Of a stretch of DNA of 64,000 bases, positions 38,207 through 52,809 are shown piece after piece. The stretch's first letter is position 1, and each line of letters starts with the position of its first letter. This DNA comes from Halocaridina rubra (Eukaryota > Arthropoda > Malacostraca > Decapoda > Atyidae). Made by a program: the position numbers and the translations under genes. The stretch lies in assembly GCA_037179515.1 (NCBI GenBank), contig JAXCGZ010001888.1, positions 262,501-326,500 of the forward strand, written 5' to 3'. The notes below the pieces were generated by a model that was not told the origin of the DNA, did not search any database, and saw only the letters and a list, made by a program, of their open reading frames with translations.

Positions 38207-38874
38207 AAGTTACTTCTTTATTGTTATGGTATGCTGATGTCCCCTGCTATTCTCCCTTTAATGTATTTTTGGTTCCCAGGATGTGACTACCATGCTCAAG
38301 CAATTTTTATTTAAACTCATCCTATGATCTCACATCTTCTGCAGGTATTTTTCACTAGTTTTGAGACCTTTAGGTTCACGATTCTAGGCTTCTTCATGGT
38401 TTTATCAGAATGTTCATTTTATTCATTGCTTTATGGAAATTTTTGCCCTGCATATCTCTAACCATACTGTTAACCCTCCCCCTTTTACAACACTGTGTTA
38501 CTCGCTCTAAGCTGAGTGGAAAGGTACTTTGGTTATTTAGAGTAGTTCTTCTCTACCTTTAGCTTGCTAGGCTGTCTAATTGTGTTAAATAGTTTTGGTA
38601 ATCTTCACGGTTTCATTATAATTTCTGCCTTGCATGAGTATTATATGGCCATTAATCTTCCCCACCATTTACCTCTGTATGTTTTCTCCACTGGGTTTTG
38701 TGGGTTGGTGTATCTCCACCGATACCTAATATTGTTTTTCCATCATTTGTCATGTTCACATTACTCCCTGTTGACTTCAGAGAGGAGTAAAGTACATCTG
38801 AAAATGGACTCCGCTCATGGCTGCCAATGTGGAAGATGCAAGAAAATTTATTTAATCTTAAATTGCATGGGTTA

Positions 38875-39035
<161 letters not shown>

Positions 39036-39059
39036 CACAAACTTTTATCATACAACATT

Positions 39060-39883
<824 letters not shown>

Positions 39884-39940
39884 GTTACAGAATCTCCTCT
39901 TAACATTAGTTGATTCTGTTGTATCCTTCTCATGTAACAG

Positions 39941-42900
39941 CTCCATGGACTGGTACATATTGATATCCCAAACAATATTGAAGCAGCTCTTCGATACACA
40001 GATGGTGGCACTTGTGATTCATACTTTAGTGTATATCACAACCATGATGGACAGCAGTACTCCACAGGAACTATTTTAAGCCTTACTCAAGATATGAATC
40101 CTTGGGCTGTGGAGATGAATACAACACTCAACCGTGATTACTATGAAAACTTGCTGGAATTTGCGATAAGTTTCCAGTCGCCAATAATGGATAACCCATT
40201 TGTAGGTACTGTGATGTATAATATTACCTCCATGACATTTGACTTTGAAATAGAAGGCGGTATGGAAGAAAAAGCAGTGTTTTCATTAAGTAGTCTTAAG
40301 AAAAGTGATGATCATTTAAATAAGTTTCTAGGGAGTGCACAGTTTGATTCTCCATGGACTGACCCTGTGACATTAAATATCTCTGGGAATTACGATAACG
40401 AGAAAATTAATGCCAACTTCGAATTTACATCTTCATTGCCTACCATTCATTCTTTCTCGGTAGAATCCTCGGTCAATTTTGTAAAACCAGGAGAAATTAA
40501 GATTCACTTCCTTTTAACTCACGATGACGTTATAGCTCTCTGGGCTTTGAGTCAGAATTTCACAAGTTATGGTCTAGTTCACAAAATAGAAGGTTCAGTT
40601 AACACGGTAACCGTCACATATGATTTTGAGACTACATGGGATTATTTCTATGCACCAGTAAGCGCTAGTGGACACTTGGCACTGCTCAACTTGATGGATC
40701 ATAATTTGGAATTATCACTATCTCTCAAGAAAGCAAAGGGAAAATTTGTTTCTGAGGTGTTTGGCTCATGGGACGATCACACATTTAAGGCAGGTTATAC
40801 TTTGGACTACAGCCATCCATTGAAATGGAAAAGTGACATATCAGTGGCCATTCCAGGGTATGATGATGTCATTATAGCCAATATTTCATTGAATGCCATA
40901 AATACTTTCACCAATTCAGACATCAGTATGCATATTACTTCTCCTTGGACTGCAGAATATGAATTAAAATTCACTAGTCAAGCTTCTAATGATATTGTTA
41001 TATATGAAGTTGAAATATTACAGGCTGCTACTCATTTTCTCAAGGTTCTTCTAGAGAGTCATGGTTTAATTGACTTACCTGTATCAGATCTGGACTTGAA
41101 GCTCACATCAGCCCTTTTCGATGATATTCACTTGAAGTGGCAGCATAATGTAGAGACTGAAAAACTGTTCTTCTTAGAATCTGCTTATGGAACCAGTTTC
41201 TTTGTGCAAGGAAAAAGCCAATTGAAGTTTTCAGATGATTGGTTTAATCAAGATTTTATATTCTACAAATTAGCTACCAATATTACTGTATCAGAACCAC
41301 ATCTAAGCTTTGATATGTCTCTGAATTTGAATTCAGATTCTAAAGGAGATTTTACTTTCCACTTTAATGAATACTCAGTATCATTCCTTAGTGACATTTT
41401 CAGTGGTACAATCTTTCAGACTGAAATAATCATATCTGATGATATATATAAGGCTGAGCTTGCATATGACAAAGGAGGAAGGAACTTGTTATCAGAGGTT
41501 GTCTTTAAGATTGTGCATAACGATGCTGATGTCGTCACCTCAAAACTCAAACTAAACTCATATTATCCGCAGTTTGATGCTTCACTCTCATTTATGTATG
41601 CCACCCAAGATAATTCTACCTCTCATAGTGGAGACCTTGAAGTAAGCGCTCAATTAGATTACAACTATGGAATAAAAGGCATTGCAAGACTTACCACAAA
41701 TTTGGAAGGTTTTGAAAATTATTCCCTTAGCATTGACACAGATTTGGTTTGCAAAGATAACGAGTGGAGTAGTTTTTTCGTGGGCCAGCTTCAGCTTAAT
41801 GATGACGTTTTTGGTATTGGTGGAAATGTCTCTTTGGTGCTTGTGAAAAAAATATTATTTGAATTTGGGGGTCATTATAATGTAATATATGAAGGCATTC
41901 AGGACATGAAAGACTCCAGATTTTTCTTTTCTCTCACAAAGGAAGTTTGTACGATCAAAGTCGCTTTTCTGTCCGGTTATGAAGTGCCATCTTGGGAATT
42001 GTTCCTAATTTACAAGATTAATGAGAAAAAAATTAAAGGCCACGTGATACTTGGGGCACAAGAAAAATACTCTCTTTCAAGCAGGCTTGACACAAAAATT
42101 TTCACTCTTGATGCAGAAATTGAGAAAACGAATGGTACAAATTTCAAACTCCTTCAGGGTAATGTTAATTGGATTTTTAAACCAGAAAAACAGCTTATTC
42201 TTATAAATATGAATTCAGATTATGATTTAATAAAGAAAGTTACTGGTAAATTAACAATTCGAGGCTTAGCGGCACATTTAGACATGAAAGTTAATGAAGA
42301 AGTTTTTTCTGCTATGTTAAGATTAATTGAAGCTTCCTCTAAAAATCCTGGAAAAATGCAAATTAAAATTGATAATAAAGTTTACCATCCTTTTTCAGCA
42401 GTAATAGATGTTGAATTTCTCTATGACAAAGAAGGCTTTAAAATAGATTTAAATATTGAATTTAGTGGTGAGAAAGATTGGATTACTGCTAATTTGAACT
42501 TTGGTTTGCCGCAGTCATATTTGAGGTTCAAGACGCCATTTGAAGATATAGAGAACATTAATCTAACTCTTGTTGCACAGAGAGATGAGGATTACAATCT
42601 GACCTTGACACTGGATGTTCCGCAGTTTTGCTTCAAGCTTAGTGGTGTCCTTGACCATCGGTATGCCTTTTCATCCGTGAATATATTAATTGATTTAGAG
42701 TGCAGTGGGGCTACCAAGTTTGAATTCCTAGTCAAGTACAATTTGGAACAGCCTCTAACGTTCAACACCAAGTTAGATTTGAATGGGGATATAATATTTG
42801 ACATAGAGATCGCCTGTACACTGAAAAGAGGGGACATTGATTTCAAAATGGAGGGCTCTATCTTAAAAGAATACAGTTTAGGACTGACATTCAAATTTTC

Positions 42901-45900
42901 ATGGAAAAAGGAAGAGGATGTGATAGTCAACTTGCAGATCTATGAACCATCATCAAATAATACATTTTTCAGAACCGAGAATATCTTCTCTTCAAAGCGA
43001 AGCAGTATACAAATGGAACTGCTGCAAGACAATTCCATTACATTCGAAACGAGCTATGGAGTGAGCACCAAGCCACTAAAACTTATGATTGACAGTAATT
43101 ATTCTCATTCCTTGTTTGGTCATAATATTAATATTCAGTTTGGAGCTAATGGTAATGCAACGAAAAAGGCAGGTCACTTGGATGTTCAAATGTCTTCTGA
43201 CACTTTCTATGACCATGTTAACTTTACTTCAAAGTACAATACCAAAAAAGATGTATTGGAAGCACTGTTTCATATTGCCACTCCAACTGGTAATGCAGAT
43301 ATTAATGGCACATATCAGTTCACAAGAACAAAAGTGTTAATTGTTGATATGTTGTCAAGTCTTCACACTTTCCAAGATTACCATTATGAGGTAGTTTACA
43401 AACCAGATCGTAATAAGAGCTTGAAGTTCGTTAGTGCTCAGGATGACATAAAATTCGAGTTTATGGGAGAGATCTTAAGTTCTGAAAGTCAGGTAATAAA
43501 ATTGATGCTGGACACTCCATATAAGGCTTTTAAAGGTCTCAATATAACATTTGGATATCCAAAAGATACGAGTGGTGAGATTAGTTACGTATTTTATATG
43601 AGTGTTCAGTCTAATGGAGATTATTATATTATTGATGCCCGTCCCAGTCACCACCATTCTTGGAAAAGTGGAAATCTAGAAATTAACTGTTTCTCTCCAT
43701 ACGATGCATTAAGGAATACGACCCTCTTCTTGGTATTTGATTTGAATAACCATATGGCAGTAGGAATAGAAGGTCGTAGAGGCCGCTTGGGACTAAATGG
43801 GCTATGGAAGCAGGTGCGTTCTGGTTTAAACATTAGAGTTGACTTGGATATGTCATATTTTGGTCAAGGTGAATTTACACTTGCTACAGAAATACCTTTT
43901 GATGTTTATCAAACAAAACTCAAACTGAGCAGACAAAAATCAAATTCTGATTTCGTTTTTCAGTTTGGTTTAGGCGAAGCATTCAGAAATGGCTTGTTTA
44001 ATCTGATTTTAATTGATATGAATTCAAATGCTGGTAACAAAACCTACTCTTTCAGCTATAACTACAATAGAAAACTTAATATTAATGGCCAATTTGGCCC
44101 GTGGGAGGCAATGGTGGGATTAGAGCTTTATGGTTACCCAAATTCTTTTATGTCTGGAAAGTTTGAAATTAATACCAATGTGCAGAATTATATTTCCATT
44201 GAAGGTACGTGGGATATCAGTCACAGAGGAAGTATTTACAATGCTCAATTGCAGGTTGACATCAATAAAAAAGGACTGATAATCTTAGATGGTACCTTTG
44301 ATACTCAAGCTAATTATGCAGCAACCCCCTGGGATAGTGTTAAACTAGATATACTTTTTGAATCGCCGTTTACCCTTTCACATCACATCCATGCTGAATA
44401 CCAATTGAGAATTTTGACTTTTTCAGCCTCTTACCAATATGGCCTTGATACCTTTTACATTAATGCCGGTGCCATCATACATCCAACTTTTGGCACAGTA
44501 ACCTTTATGGGTAAAATCCCTGTATATGGATTCTCCTCTTTTGACCTCAAAGTAAAGTATACTTTGACAGACTCTAAATCCTCCACTCTTATGATCTCAG
44601 TGGAAGAAACTGTATTTGAAACCAGCTTTGAAGTCACGGCTAGAGGATTAGATGGTTCTTTTAAATTAGCCTTAAGTTCTCCATATTTCAATCCAGTTTC
44701 TGCAAAGCTTACGTGGTCTCAGTCATTTTCTTCAGTATTTTTGGAAATTAATGTATCTTATGGAATAGTAAAAGGAAATGCAAAAATGACTTTAGAATAT
44801 TCAGATACATTTGCTAATTTTAATCTTGATATTATAACACCATTTGACGGAGCATCAAAAGTAGCTGTCCGTGCTAAGTATGACATAGCTGATGTTTCCA
44901 AAATGTTCGCATCTTTGAGCCTTGGAGTGGATTTGCACAGCATTGATCTTAAAGGTGATTTTACAGTAAGGAAGGAAAAAGCTTCTCTGAATATTAATGG
45001 ATCACTTAGTTTTTTTGGTATCTCTGGAAACTTTGGGATAGAGCTGAAAAAGAACAAGGACACATATGAAATAAGTTTGAATGGAAATATTGCTGGACTG
45101 AAACCATTTACCTTTGATGTCAGTTTGGATATATACCATCTGCATTTCTCTTGGACATATGATGCTAAAAAGATACTACTTGCTGCGGTTGATTACGAAA
45201 ATACAAATATAATATTTAACTGGGATAAATACAATTATTTTAATTTAACTGCTTACAGGCAAGCCCTAAAGTATGGACACGAATTTGGTCTGAAGTTTGT
45301 CAATCAAGATGAACAAACTGTGTCTCTATATGCTTCATATATATTTAACAAAGGACACAAATTGAATTTATCAATAAACAGCTCATTGACTGATCCAGTA
45401 GTTTTGAGAGCAGTATACACAGGCAATAATATTAATATTAACCTCAGCTACGGTGAGAGAGTCTTCAACTTTTCTAGTAAATTCATATTCAATCCAAATG
45501 ATTCAAAAGGCACCATAACTTTAAACTTTGATTCCACTGATGATCCACAGAGTACTCTGGTTGTCAATGCATTTTATGACTTAAGAGCTTTTATACAGGG
45601 GGACATGACATCGACTAAGAATTTAACTTATTTCTCTTTTGAATGGGGAGAGAAAGTTGACTTTTCTTTACAAGGCATGCGTAACCCTAAGCAACTTAAA
45701 CTTCATATGGATATGAAAATGCCTTTTAAGTTTCTTCCAAAGCTGAGAGCTGGCTTTGAATGGGAACTTTCCAGTGATGTTAGTGAAGTGCATTTTGGAC
45801 TGAAGAGCTATCTGGAATGGTCTCAGAAAGTAGCATTTGCTGGACAGGCTAAGTTTGCTAGAGATATGAGGTATGCAGACATTAAAGGCATTATAACAAC

Positions 45901-48900
45901 CCCACTCTCTTTGTTTGAAGAGGTTGCAGCTGGTGTTGTCTGGAAGGAGAACCGTGCAGAAGCCTTAATTTCGTATAACAAGGCGAAGTGGAGATTGAGC
46001 TGTGATTATTCGCTATCCCCTTTTTCAACAAACGTAATTCTTGAGACTCCAATCTCTGGATATGAAACTATAACATTTAATGCCGCTTTGGCTGATCTTT
46101 CCCTGAAATTCGAACTTTTCTTCGAATTTACTTGGCCTGAAGCGAAGGCTGTTAGTTTGCAGATAAGTTTGGAAAGACTGAAGTTAGAAATTGGTATAAT
46201 TACTCCATGGACACCTTTTAAAAATGTCCTGCTGTTTGCCTCTCTCATGACAGAAAGTGAGGAAGTTGTGATGTCAGCTACTCTGCAGTGGGACGAGAGA
46301 AGAGCCTCAGCCACTGTAGCCTTGTCACCTTTAAGATATGAAGTTTCAGGCAAATATTATTTTCAGGCTGAGGAAATTGCCTTCGCAAAGGGTGAAGTTG
46401 CTATACTGAATAGAGAAATTCAAGCTGATGCTGTCATAAAAACCCCATTAGAGTCTCTTAAATTGTTGAATGTCTCATTTCATCTTGATGTAATCAGAAG
46501 TTTTTCCTTCAAGGCTAACTTGAATGATGTAGAATGTAGCATAGTTGGAGTATTTACTCCTGAAAATATGAAGGTATCAGGGGTTGCTCCCTTCTTAGGG
46601 AATTTATCTTGGAATTTAGAAACCAAGAGAAGTTGGGAAGAATTAAGAGCTTATGCCACTTTCGTTCCTTCAGAGACTGATAACCTTGTCAATGTGAGTT
46701 TTTCATACAAATATGAATATTATCCATTTTCTGTCAAGTCTGTCTTCGAGGTTAAAGGAGATGAGACCTTGGCATATGTTGAACTAGATTTACAAGAGAT
46801 TTGGAGAATCTCTGTTGATGTTCTTGGAAATACTATTGATGTAAAAATAACTGTCCCCAGTAGAGATGAAACAAATGTTTATATTCATTTCGAGTCCAAT
46901 GACCTAGAACTGGAGTCTTGTACTCTCGATATTATTGGTAAATATGGTAAATTTTGGGAGTTTTTGAATATTAATTCCACACTCTCTTTCAAGATTAGAG
47001 ACCAGTTTCTCTCGAGACATGAATTGGTTCTCTTGGTTACCAATGACCTGAGGTATTTCACAGCTGATTTTGAATTATTCAGTGATTATTTATCAGAGCC
47101 TTTTCATGTAAAGATCAAGATACCATTGTTCAATGTATTTACAGAAGAGGGAGTGATTGAATTAAGTCAGAGTAGTGGTGGAAAGGTAGTTTACCAACTC
47201 TTGTATAAGACTTTGCTACCAAGTAGATGGTTAATTTATAGAGAGATAGTGATTACAACACTTGACTGGACAAGTTCTTTGAGTATTGAATTAGCTCGTG
47301 ATGCTCTTAAGATTATGGTATCGTATCCTGATGCAATAAAAGCCCACGTGTTACGTTTAACATGGACTGATGATCTTAACCCTGAGAGATTTGTTTTAGG
47401 TGTAGAAGTCATTTCGCCCTACTTAGATAAAGGACAATACAAATTCGATGTCAGATTTAGTCTTCGAGGAAAAGTTCATTTCAAGATAGAATCGGAGCTC
47501 ATATTTGGCACTAAGAGAACTGTGTTGAAAGGACTGCTGCATTACAATAGAAGACAACAAGAAATGAGGTTTGAGACACAATTGACTTCAGATTGGTTTG
47601 GCGATCATTCTGCTGACTTCAGTATTGACTGGGAGAGAGATATTTTGGTTAATGGAAAGCTGCAACTTCTTGAAGTGGAACATAGTCTGTCAATTACCAT
47701 CAGTATTGAAGACTTTATGATGGACATTACTCTTGTCTCGCCTTTTCTGGCTCAAAAAACTATATTAATCACAGCAAAATTAGAACAAGGGGAGAGTGGT
47801 TATATTGTGGAAGGAAAGTATACCGACATGGAAAATAATTTTACTTTAAGAGGAAAACTTGAATCTTATGGCATTAACTATTATTCCGCATCTGCAAATG
47901 TTGCTCATAATGGTAAAGACATATTTGAGATGTCATCAACCTTTTATGCTGAAGACCCTCTAATAAAATTCAAATTTGGTATCAATAGTGTAGTTACAGA
48001 GTTAAATACAAATGTCGTATTTGAATATGATGACAATGCTAGGCAGAGATTTATGTCTTTTATCTTTCACAATGCTTATCTACTCAATGAGGACATTGAG
48101 TTGTCAGTTGTAAGTGATAGAGAGTGGAATAGACCGCAATCTCTCTATTTCAAATATAATCACATTTATATTGAACTATTGTCTTCATTTAGTGATAGCA
48201 ATACGAGAGTAACTGCTTCAGTTAGGTATACTTATAAAACTATACATATTGAATATTCCCTTGAGGATTTTGGTAAGAAGGCTGATATCTTAATTATAAC
48301 TCCCTTTACATTCCTTCAGAAATTACAGATGTCATATGATATTGAGTCAGATGACAAATATTTTTATTTTAAGTATAGAAGAGAAGATGAACCTATTGAA
48401 TTCTCTTCACATCTCAGTATAGATGATGTGATGGGAAGAGCCATTGGGTTAGAACTAAGAACTCCCTTTAAAGGATATGAAAAATTCATTATTTTTTCAC
48501 CTCAATTTAACAAGAATAACGATCGTAATTTTATTGCTCTATTGGAATATCCCGGAGGAAAAATAGGTTTTAGCTTGATTGCAGATGTAAAATCATGGTA
48601 TAACACTAATATGTTGGTTGCTCTCTATTTACCTTTTGAAGACTATGAAGTATTTTCATTTCAGTTCGTAGTCACAGACCCAAAATATGCAGTCGAGGCT
48701 CGAGTAGGTAAATTTGGATTTACATTTTCCATTATGGTTGATGTAGTGGCAGATAATGATATAATTGAGCTGAAGATCAGATTAAACGAGTATGCCTTTA
48801 CCTTACAATTAAAGCAGTTAGCACTGGGACACATGACTCACAGGTTAGAATATGGTATCCATATGGATTTTAAATTACACGATTTATTGTTTGATATCAA

Positions 48901-50610
48901 CCAGTTAGATTTTGAAGTAAAATATTTCGTTGGAGAGAGAATTCAGTTCCTTGCAAAGAGCGATAAAGAAGAGTATCTCAACTTGCATTATGGATGGAAC
49001 TGGCACCAAGTTATCACCATTGCTACTCCCAAGTGGTACCCTGGATACTTTCACGTCAACTTTGAGTCAAAAGATGATTTAGATGATTATAGAATAGAGT
49101 TGGGACTGTCCCCTGGTATCTTATCAGATAATCAGGATTACTGGGATACGTATGGATTCCAAGTACATCAAGATATTTTAGAAGGTGGCAGGCACTTGTT
49201 GCTATCGGTGGAAGGTTTTGGAAGTCAATTTTCTTTAGAAGGAGCAGCTGCGGTAACTGCATTACACTTGAATAAGACACTGATATTTGAATTGAATCAT
49301 AGAAAACTCGGATATGAAATACTCTTCCAGAGACAACCAGGATTCTTGTCAGATGTCTACATTGAGGATGTATTCTTATTATTCCCCAACCAGACTGTTC
49401 ACCTCAATACATCAGCAGAAACGAGTAGTAGGCAGTTTGACTTAAATTCGAGGTTTACCTGGAATGAACATGATATAGATATGCCTCCAATAACCTTAAG
49501 GGTTATTTATGATGATAAATCTTTGTTTGACCAGCAAGATCATCATTTAATGGCTATCTTTCGTCATCCTGATATTAAAGAAATCACTTTCCAGGGTAAT
49601 GTTACAAAATTCTTTGATGCCTCTTTGAATGGTTTGGGGGAATTTATTGATTACAATGTCCCAGAAAAGACTATACTATTAATATTAAATGTGGATCCAG
49701 TGACCCACGACGAAGGGCAAACCATTCAGCTAAATTTGTCTCAGCCATATTCAAACTTTTCCTTAAATTTTGATGCTCAGATAATTAAGTCCATTTTCCA
49801 CCAAGCTGACTATGAGTTCAGATACTGGAGTGCTTCGAAAGAGAAACATGAAGAGCTCTTTATTTCAACTGTTTCTAACTCAACTGAAAATGGATCTGCT
49901 TTTACTATTGATATTCTGTCCCCAGAAAATGATTGGGGCTTTTCTTATGACGGCAGTTATTTTGCTTCAGAATCAAAAGCAGGGTTTTATGTGCAAGAAA
50001 TATCAAAAGAATATAATGATTACTGGGTATTTGAAGTGAACCTGAACAGATATTTGCCTCAACTTGAAGCCATGCTCCACATTGGCCAAGAGAATGAAGA
50101 CCCTTATGAGACTGGGAGAATAAGAGTAGGTATGCATAATCCACTGGATATGGGAGCCATAATCGATCATCAAAGATTTGGTGTGTGGGAAAAGGATGGT
50201 GAATTAGGACTGAATTTAAAAACGAAAAGTTTTATAAACTATATCTTAAGAGATCAGGATGTCCTACAGTTTCTTTTAAAGTATGATCCTTCACTTGATT
50301 ACTATGATGATGACTTCTTACAACGCCTGTTTTCACCCGCTGATCAAATTTTGGATGTGTGGAAAAGAGATATGAATTCTACGCTTTCAGCATTGATTGA
50401 TTGGGGTTCACAAGAACTTCCACTCTTAGCTGAAGCTTTGGTAAATCAAGACACTTTGGATTCTATCTGGAGCCGAGAGGATAGTAACTTTGAATACTTG
50501 ATGACGGACTTCAATACGGGCATTGCCGATACTTATGACGATGTTGTGACCATGTGGACATCTGTATTGTTGCCAGCTTGGGAAGCCTCTTATAACTTTG
50601 TTACCAAATG
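39941..50610 (+). CDS. Giant exon of a secreted beta-repeat, apolipoprotein-like protein
   Basis: An open stretch of 10,670 bp (about 3,556 codons). I start it at the acceptor CATGTAACAG/CTCCATGG rather than at the first ATG (40094), because 51 in-frame codons (LHGLVHIDIPNN to LTQD) precede that ATG. I end it at 50610, because the next bases are a consensus donor GTGAGT. The product is amphipathic beta-strand throughout, rich in Phe/Tyr/Trp and N-glycosylation sequons, with only about ten Cys. A unit of roughly 50-60 residues recurs, marked by a small residue-Pro-aromatic step then alternating hydrophobics: SPWTDPVTLN, TPFEDIENINL, TPYKAFKGLNI, SPYFNPVSAK, TPFDGASKVAV, TPWTPFKNVLL, SPFLAQKTILI, TPFKGYEKFII, LPFEDYEVFSF. 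The last about 120 residues turn helical and acidic (DQILDVWKRDMNSTLSAL). There is no enzyme motif, no transmembrane segment and no signal peptide in this exon. The closest known type is the beta region of large lipid transfer proteins (apoB/apolipophorin); this family call is inference, coding status is firm. Confidence 0.9.
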
Positions 50611-50616
50611 GTGAGT
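50611..50616 (+). other. Splice donor overlapping the apparent stop codon
   Basis: The sequence AAATG/GTGAGTAAT is a near-perfect donor consensus. The TGA that closes the open frame (50612-50614) lies inside it. The exon would end in phase 2. No following exon was recognised downstream in the window. If the TGA is used instead, an ATTAAA hexamer near 50757 could act in polyadenylation. Confidence 0.65.
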
Positions 50617-50821
50617 AATATTTTGCATGATATGAATGAAATTTTATTTTAGTGGATATATTACATTATTTTTTTTGGTAAATCTGATTTTATTAATTTC
50701 AAGCTATTTTTATGGCTGGAAGTTTTCCGTATAGTTTTTAGCCAATATTCTGTATATTAAAGTATTTATTTTTATATAATATATAAAAGTGCTTTGAGTG
50801 GTAGGAAATGAAAACTATCTC

Positions 50822-50824
<3 letters not shown>

Positions 50825-50869
<45 letters not shown>
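50825..50869. repeat. Poly(T) tract, about 45 nt
   Basis: A T homopolymer, i.e. poly(A) on the minus strand, which may be the tail of a minus-strand retro-insert in 50870-51060. No internal promoter boxes or duplications were recognised to support that. Confidence 0.85.
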
Positions 50870-50872
<3 letters not shown>

Positions 50873-51111
50873 GCTGGTTTAGGAGACAGAGGGTCAAGGG
50901 ATAAAGAATCCTTCCTATCCTCTTTCTGTAATGCAGTAACGAGGAGAAAAGGGGAGATTAGCTATGAAAGAAAGAAGTATCAGTGCCATTGTTCATTTAT
51001 TATTAATGTAACCCTCTTCCAGCCTCTGCATACTGTAGGATAGTATAAGTATTTTCATTAAGCAGTACAACTGTGTTATTTCCTAGGAATTTTCCTCATG
51101 GCAGTTTTGTG

Positions 51112-51271
<160 letters not shown>

Positions 51272-51464
51272 CTCAACTCGCTTTTTAAGCATTTTTAAAA
51301 TATGCGAAATTGGGATAACGCCCCAAAAAATAATAGTAAAAAAATGCGAAATATATGAATAATGCCTGCACAAAAAATTCGGAAAAAAAAAAAATTTTAG
51401 TAAATAAGCAACTGCCTCGGAGGCACTGTCCCACCTTGCTGCCATGTGCATACGTTTACATGGG

Positions 51465-52080
51465 AATCAAGGGAACACCCTGGGTTGGGAGGGGGAAGGA
51501 GTTGAAAAGAACGAGTTTTTGGCAACTTTAATGTGTGCTGGTACCAGATGTAAAAGGAAAGGGCTCTCTCTAAACTATGAGCAGTAAAAAATTGCCCATT
51601 TATGTAAGTATACGTAGTAAAATAACGCTTTGATGTTCTTTTGTTGTGTTGCATTTTACATCGATTTGACTTAGATAATCAGCATTTCTGTACCATAACT
51701 TCGTCACTAGGGATGGAAGCAAGTGTTGGAAGAGTGGTATGAGGTGTTGTGGTGAGCTCATCTGATTCAGTCACCCTTTAAGGGTACACCCCATGTTGGG
51801 AGATGGGGAGGGGGTGAAGAGGACGATTTTCTGTTTTACTTACTCATGTCTGGCAACTTTAACCTGTGTTGGTGCCAGATGTAAAAGGAAAGGGCTCTAT
51901 CTAAATTATAAACAGCAAAAAATTGCCCTTTTATGTAAATATTCTTAGTAAAATAATGTCATAAATGACATGTTTTGATATCCTTTTATTGTGTTGCATT
52001 TTACATCAATTTGACTTAGATTTCAGCGTTTCTGTACGATAACTTCATCACTAGGGATGGAACCGAGTGTTGCCTATCTT
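51465..52080. repeat. Direct repeat, about 300-bp unit, two copies
   Basis: Both units contain CCAGATGTAAAAGGAAAGGG, AAAAATTGCCC, TGTTGCATTTTACATC and TTCATCACTAGGGATGGAA (with small differences). Spacing is about 320 bp. No coding is evident. Confidence 0.8.
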
Positions 52081-52099
52081 TGCGTTATTCCAAGAAGTG

Positions 52100-52223
<124 letters not shown>

Positions 52224-52349
52224 AGGGGTTGTCGAGTTACATCAGAGTTCCGTTCCTGAAACGTGATTTAACACGATTTTCAGCATAAGTCGAAAGATGC
52301 CTGAATATGAAACTTGGTCACCCACCTATGGTAAAACAGTAGTAAAGTT

Positions 52350-52752
52350 GCATCCTTCCCCCACTGCCGAGTCCGCATAACACTCACCAAGCGGCCTCAT
52401 CTCACAGGTACTGTTTGGAGATTTGTCGCCCGTGGATTGGTCAGTGCAGTGACTGCTTCTTCCCATCTACCTCCAGACTCTGGAACTCTCATCCACCTTC
52501 TGTCTTTCCAATTTCTTAAGACCTGTCTTCTTTCAAAAAGCGGATCTATTGTCATCTCAGGGCCTAATCCTCCATATCTCTAGGTCCTTAGTACTTTGAC
52601 TATATTTTCAGTCTGTCCTTTTCCTTTTGTGTATCATTACCTCATCTTCGCCTTGTCCATAAGCTTTTTCTTTTCCTTCATCTTAGTGTTTTCTCGTGAC
52701 TGGGCCTTTATTGATGAGGGCAGTTTTTGTGTCCCAGTGTCACACACACACA
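52350..52752 (+). mobile_element. Jockey/I-like LINE 3' fragment nested in Tigger1-like element A
   Basis: 'CACTGCCGAGTCCGCATAAC', 'GGCCTCATCTCACAGGTACT', 'GCTTCTTCCCATCTACCTCC' and the 3' end GTCCCAGTGTCAC align with the last about 400 bp of the element at 27112-29240. Flanking sequence on both sides belongs to the Tigger1-like element (compare 57560-57700). Confidence 0.8.
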
Positions 52753-52809
52753 AAAAAATTCATAATCTAAGACATAAAGCGAGTAGAAGTACACTATACA
52801 GTATTGCTT

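Noticed and set aside
42592..46353. Antisense frames of 60-115 codons inside the giant exon
   Set aside because: Shadows of the coding strand without recognisable domains.
40094..50614. Taking the ATG at 40094 as the protein start and TGA at 50612 as its end
   Set aside because: An in-frame open stretch back to a good acceptor precedes the ATG, and the TGA lies within a GTGAGT donor; the exon interpretation explains both.
40094..50614. A giant viral or bacterial polyprotein
   Set aside because: No replicase, protease, adhesin or capsid motifs; flanking consensus splice sites, N-glycosylation sequons and the matching small exon favour a host secreted protein.
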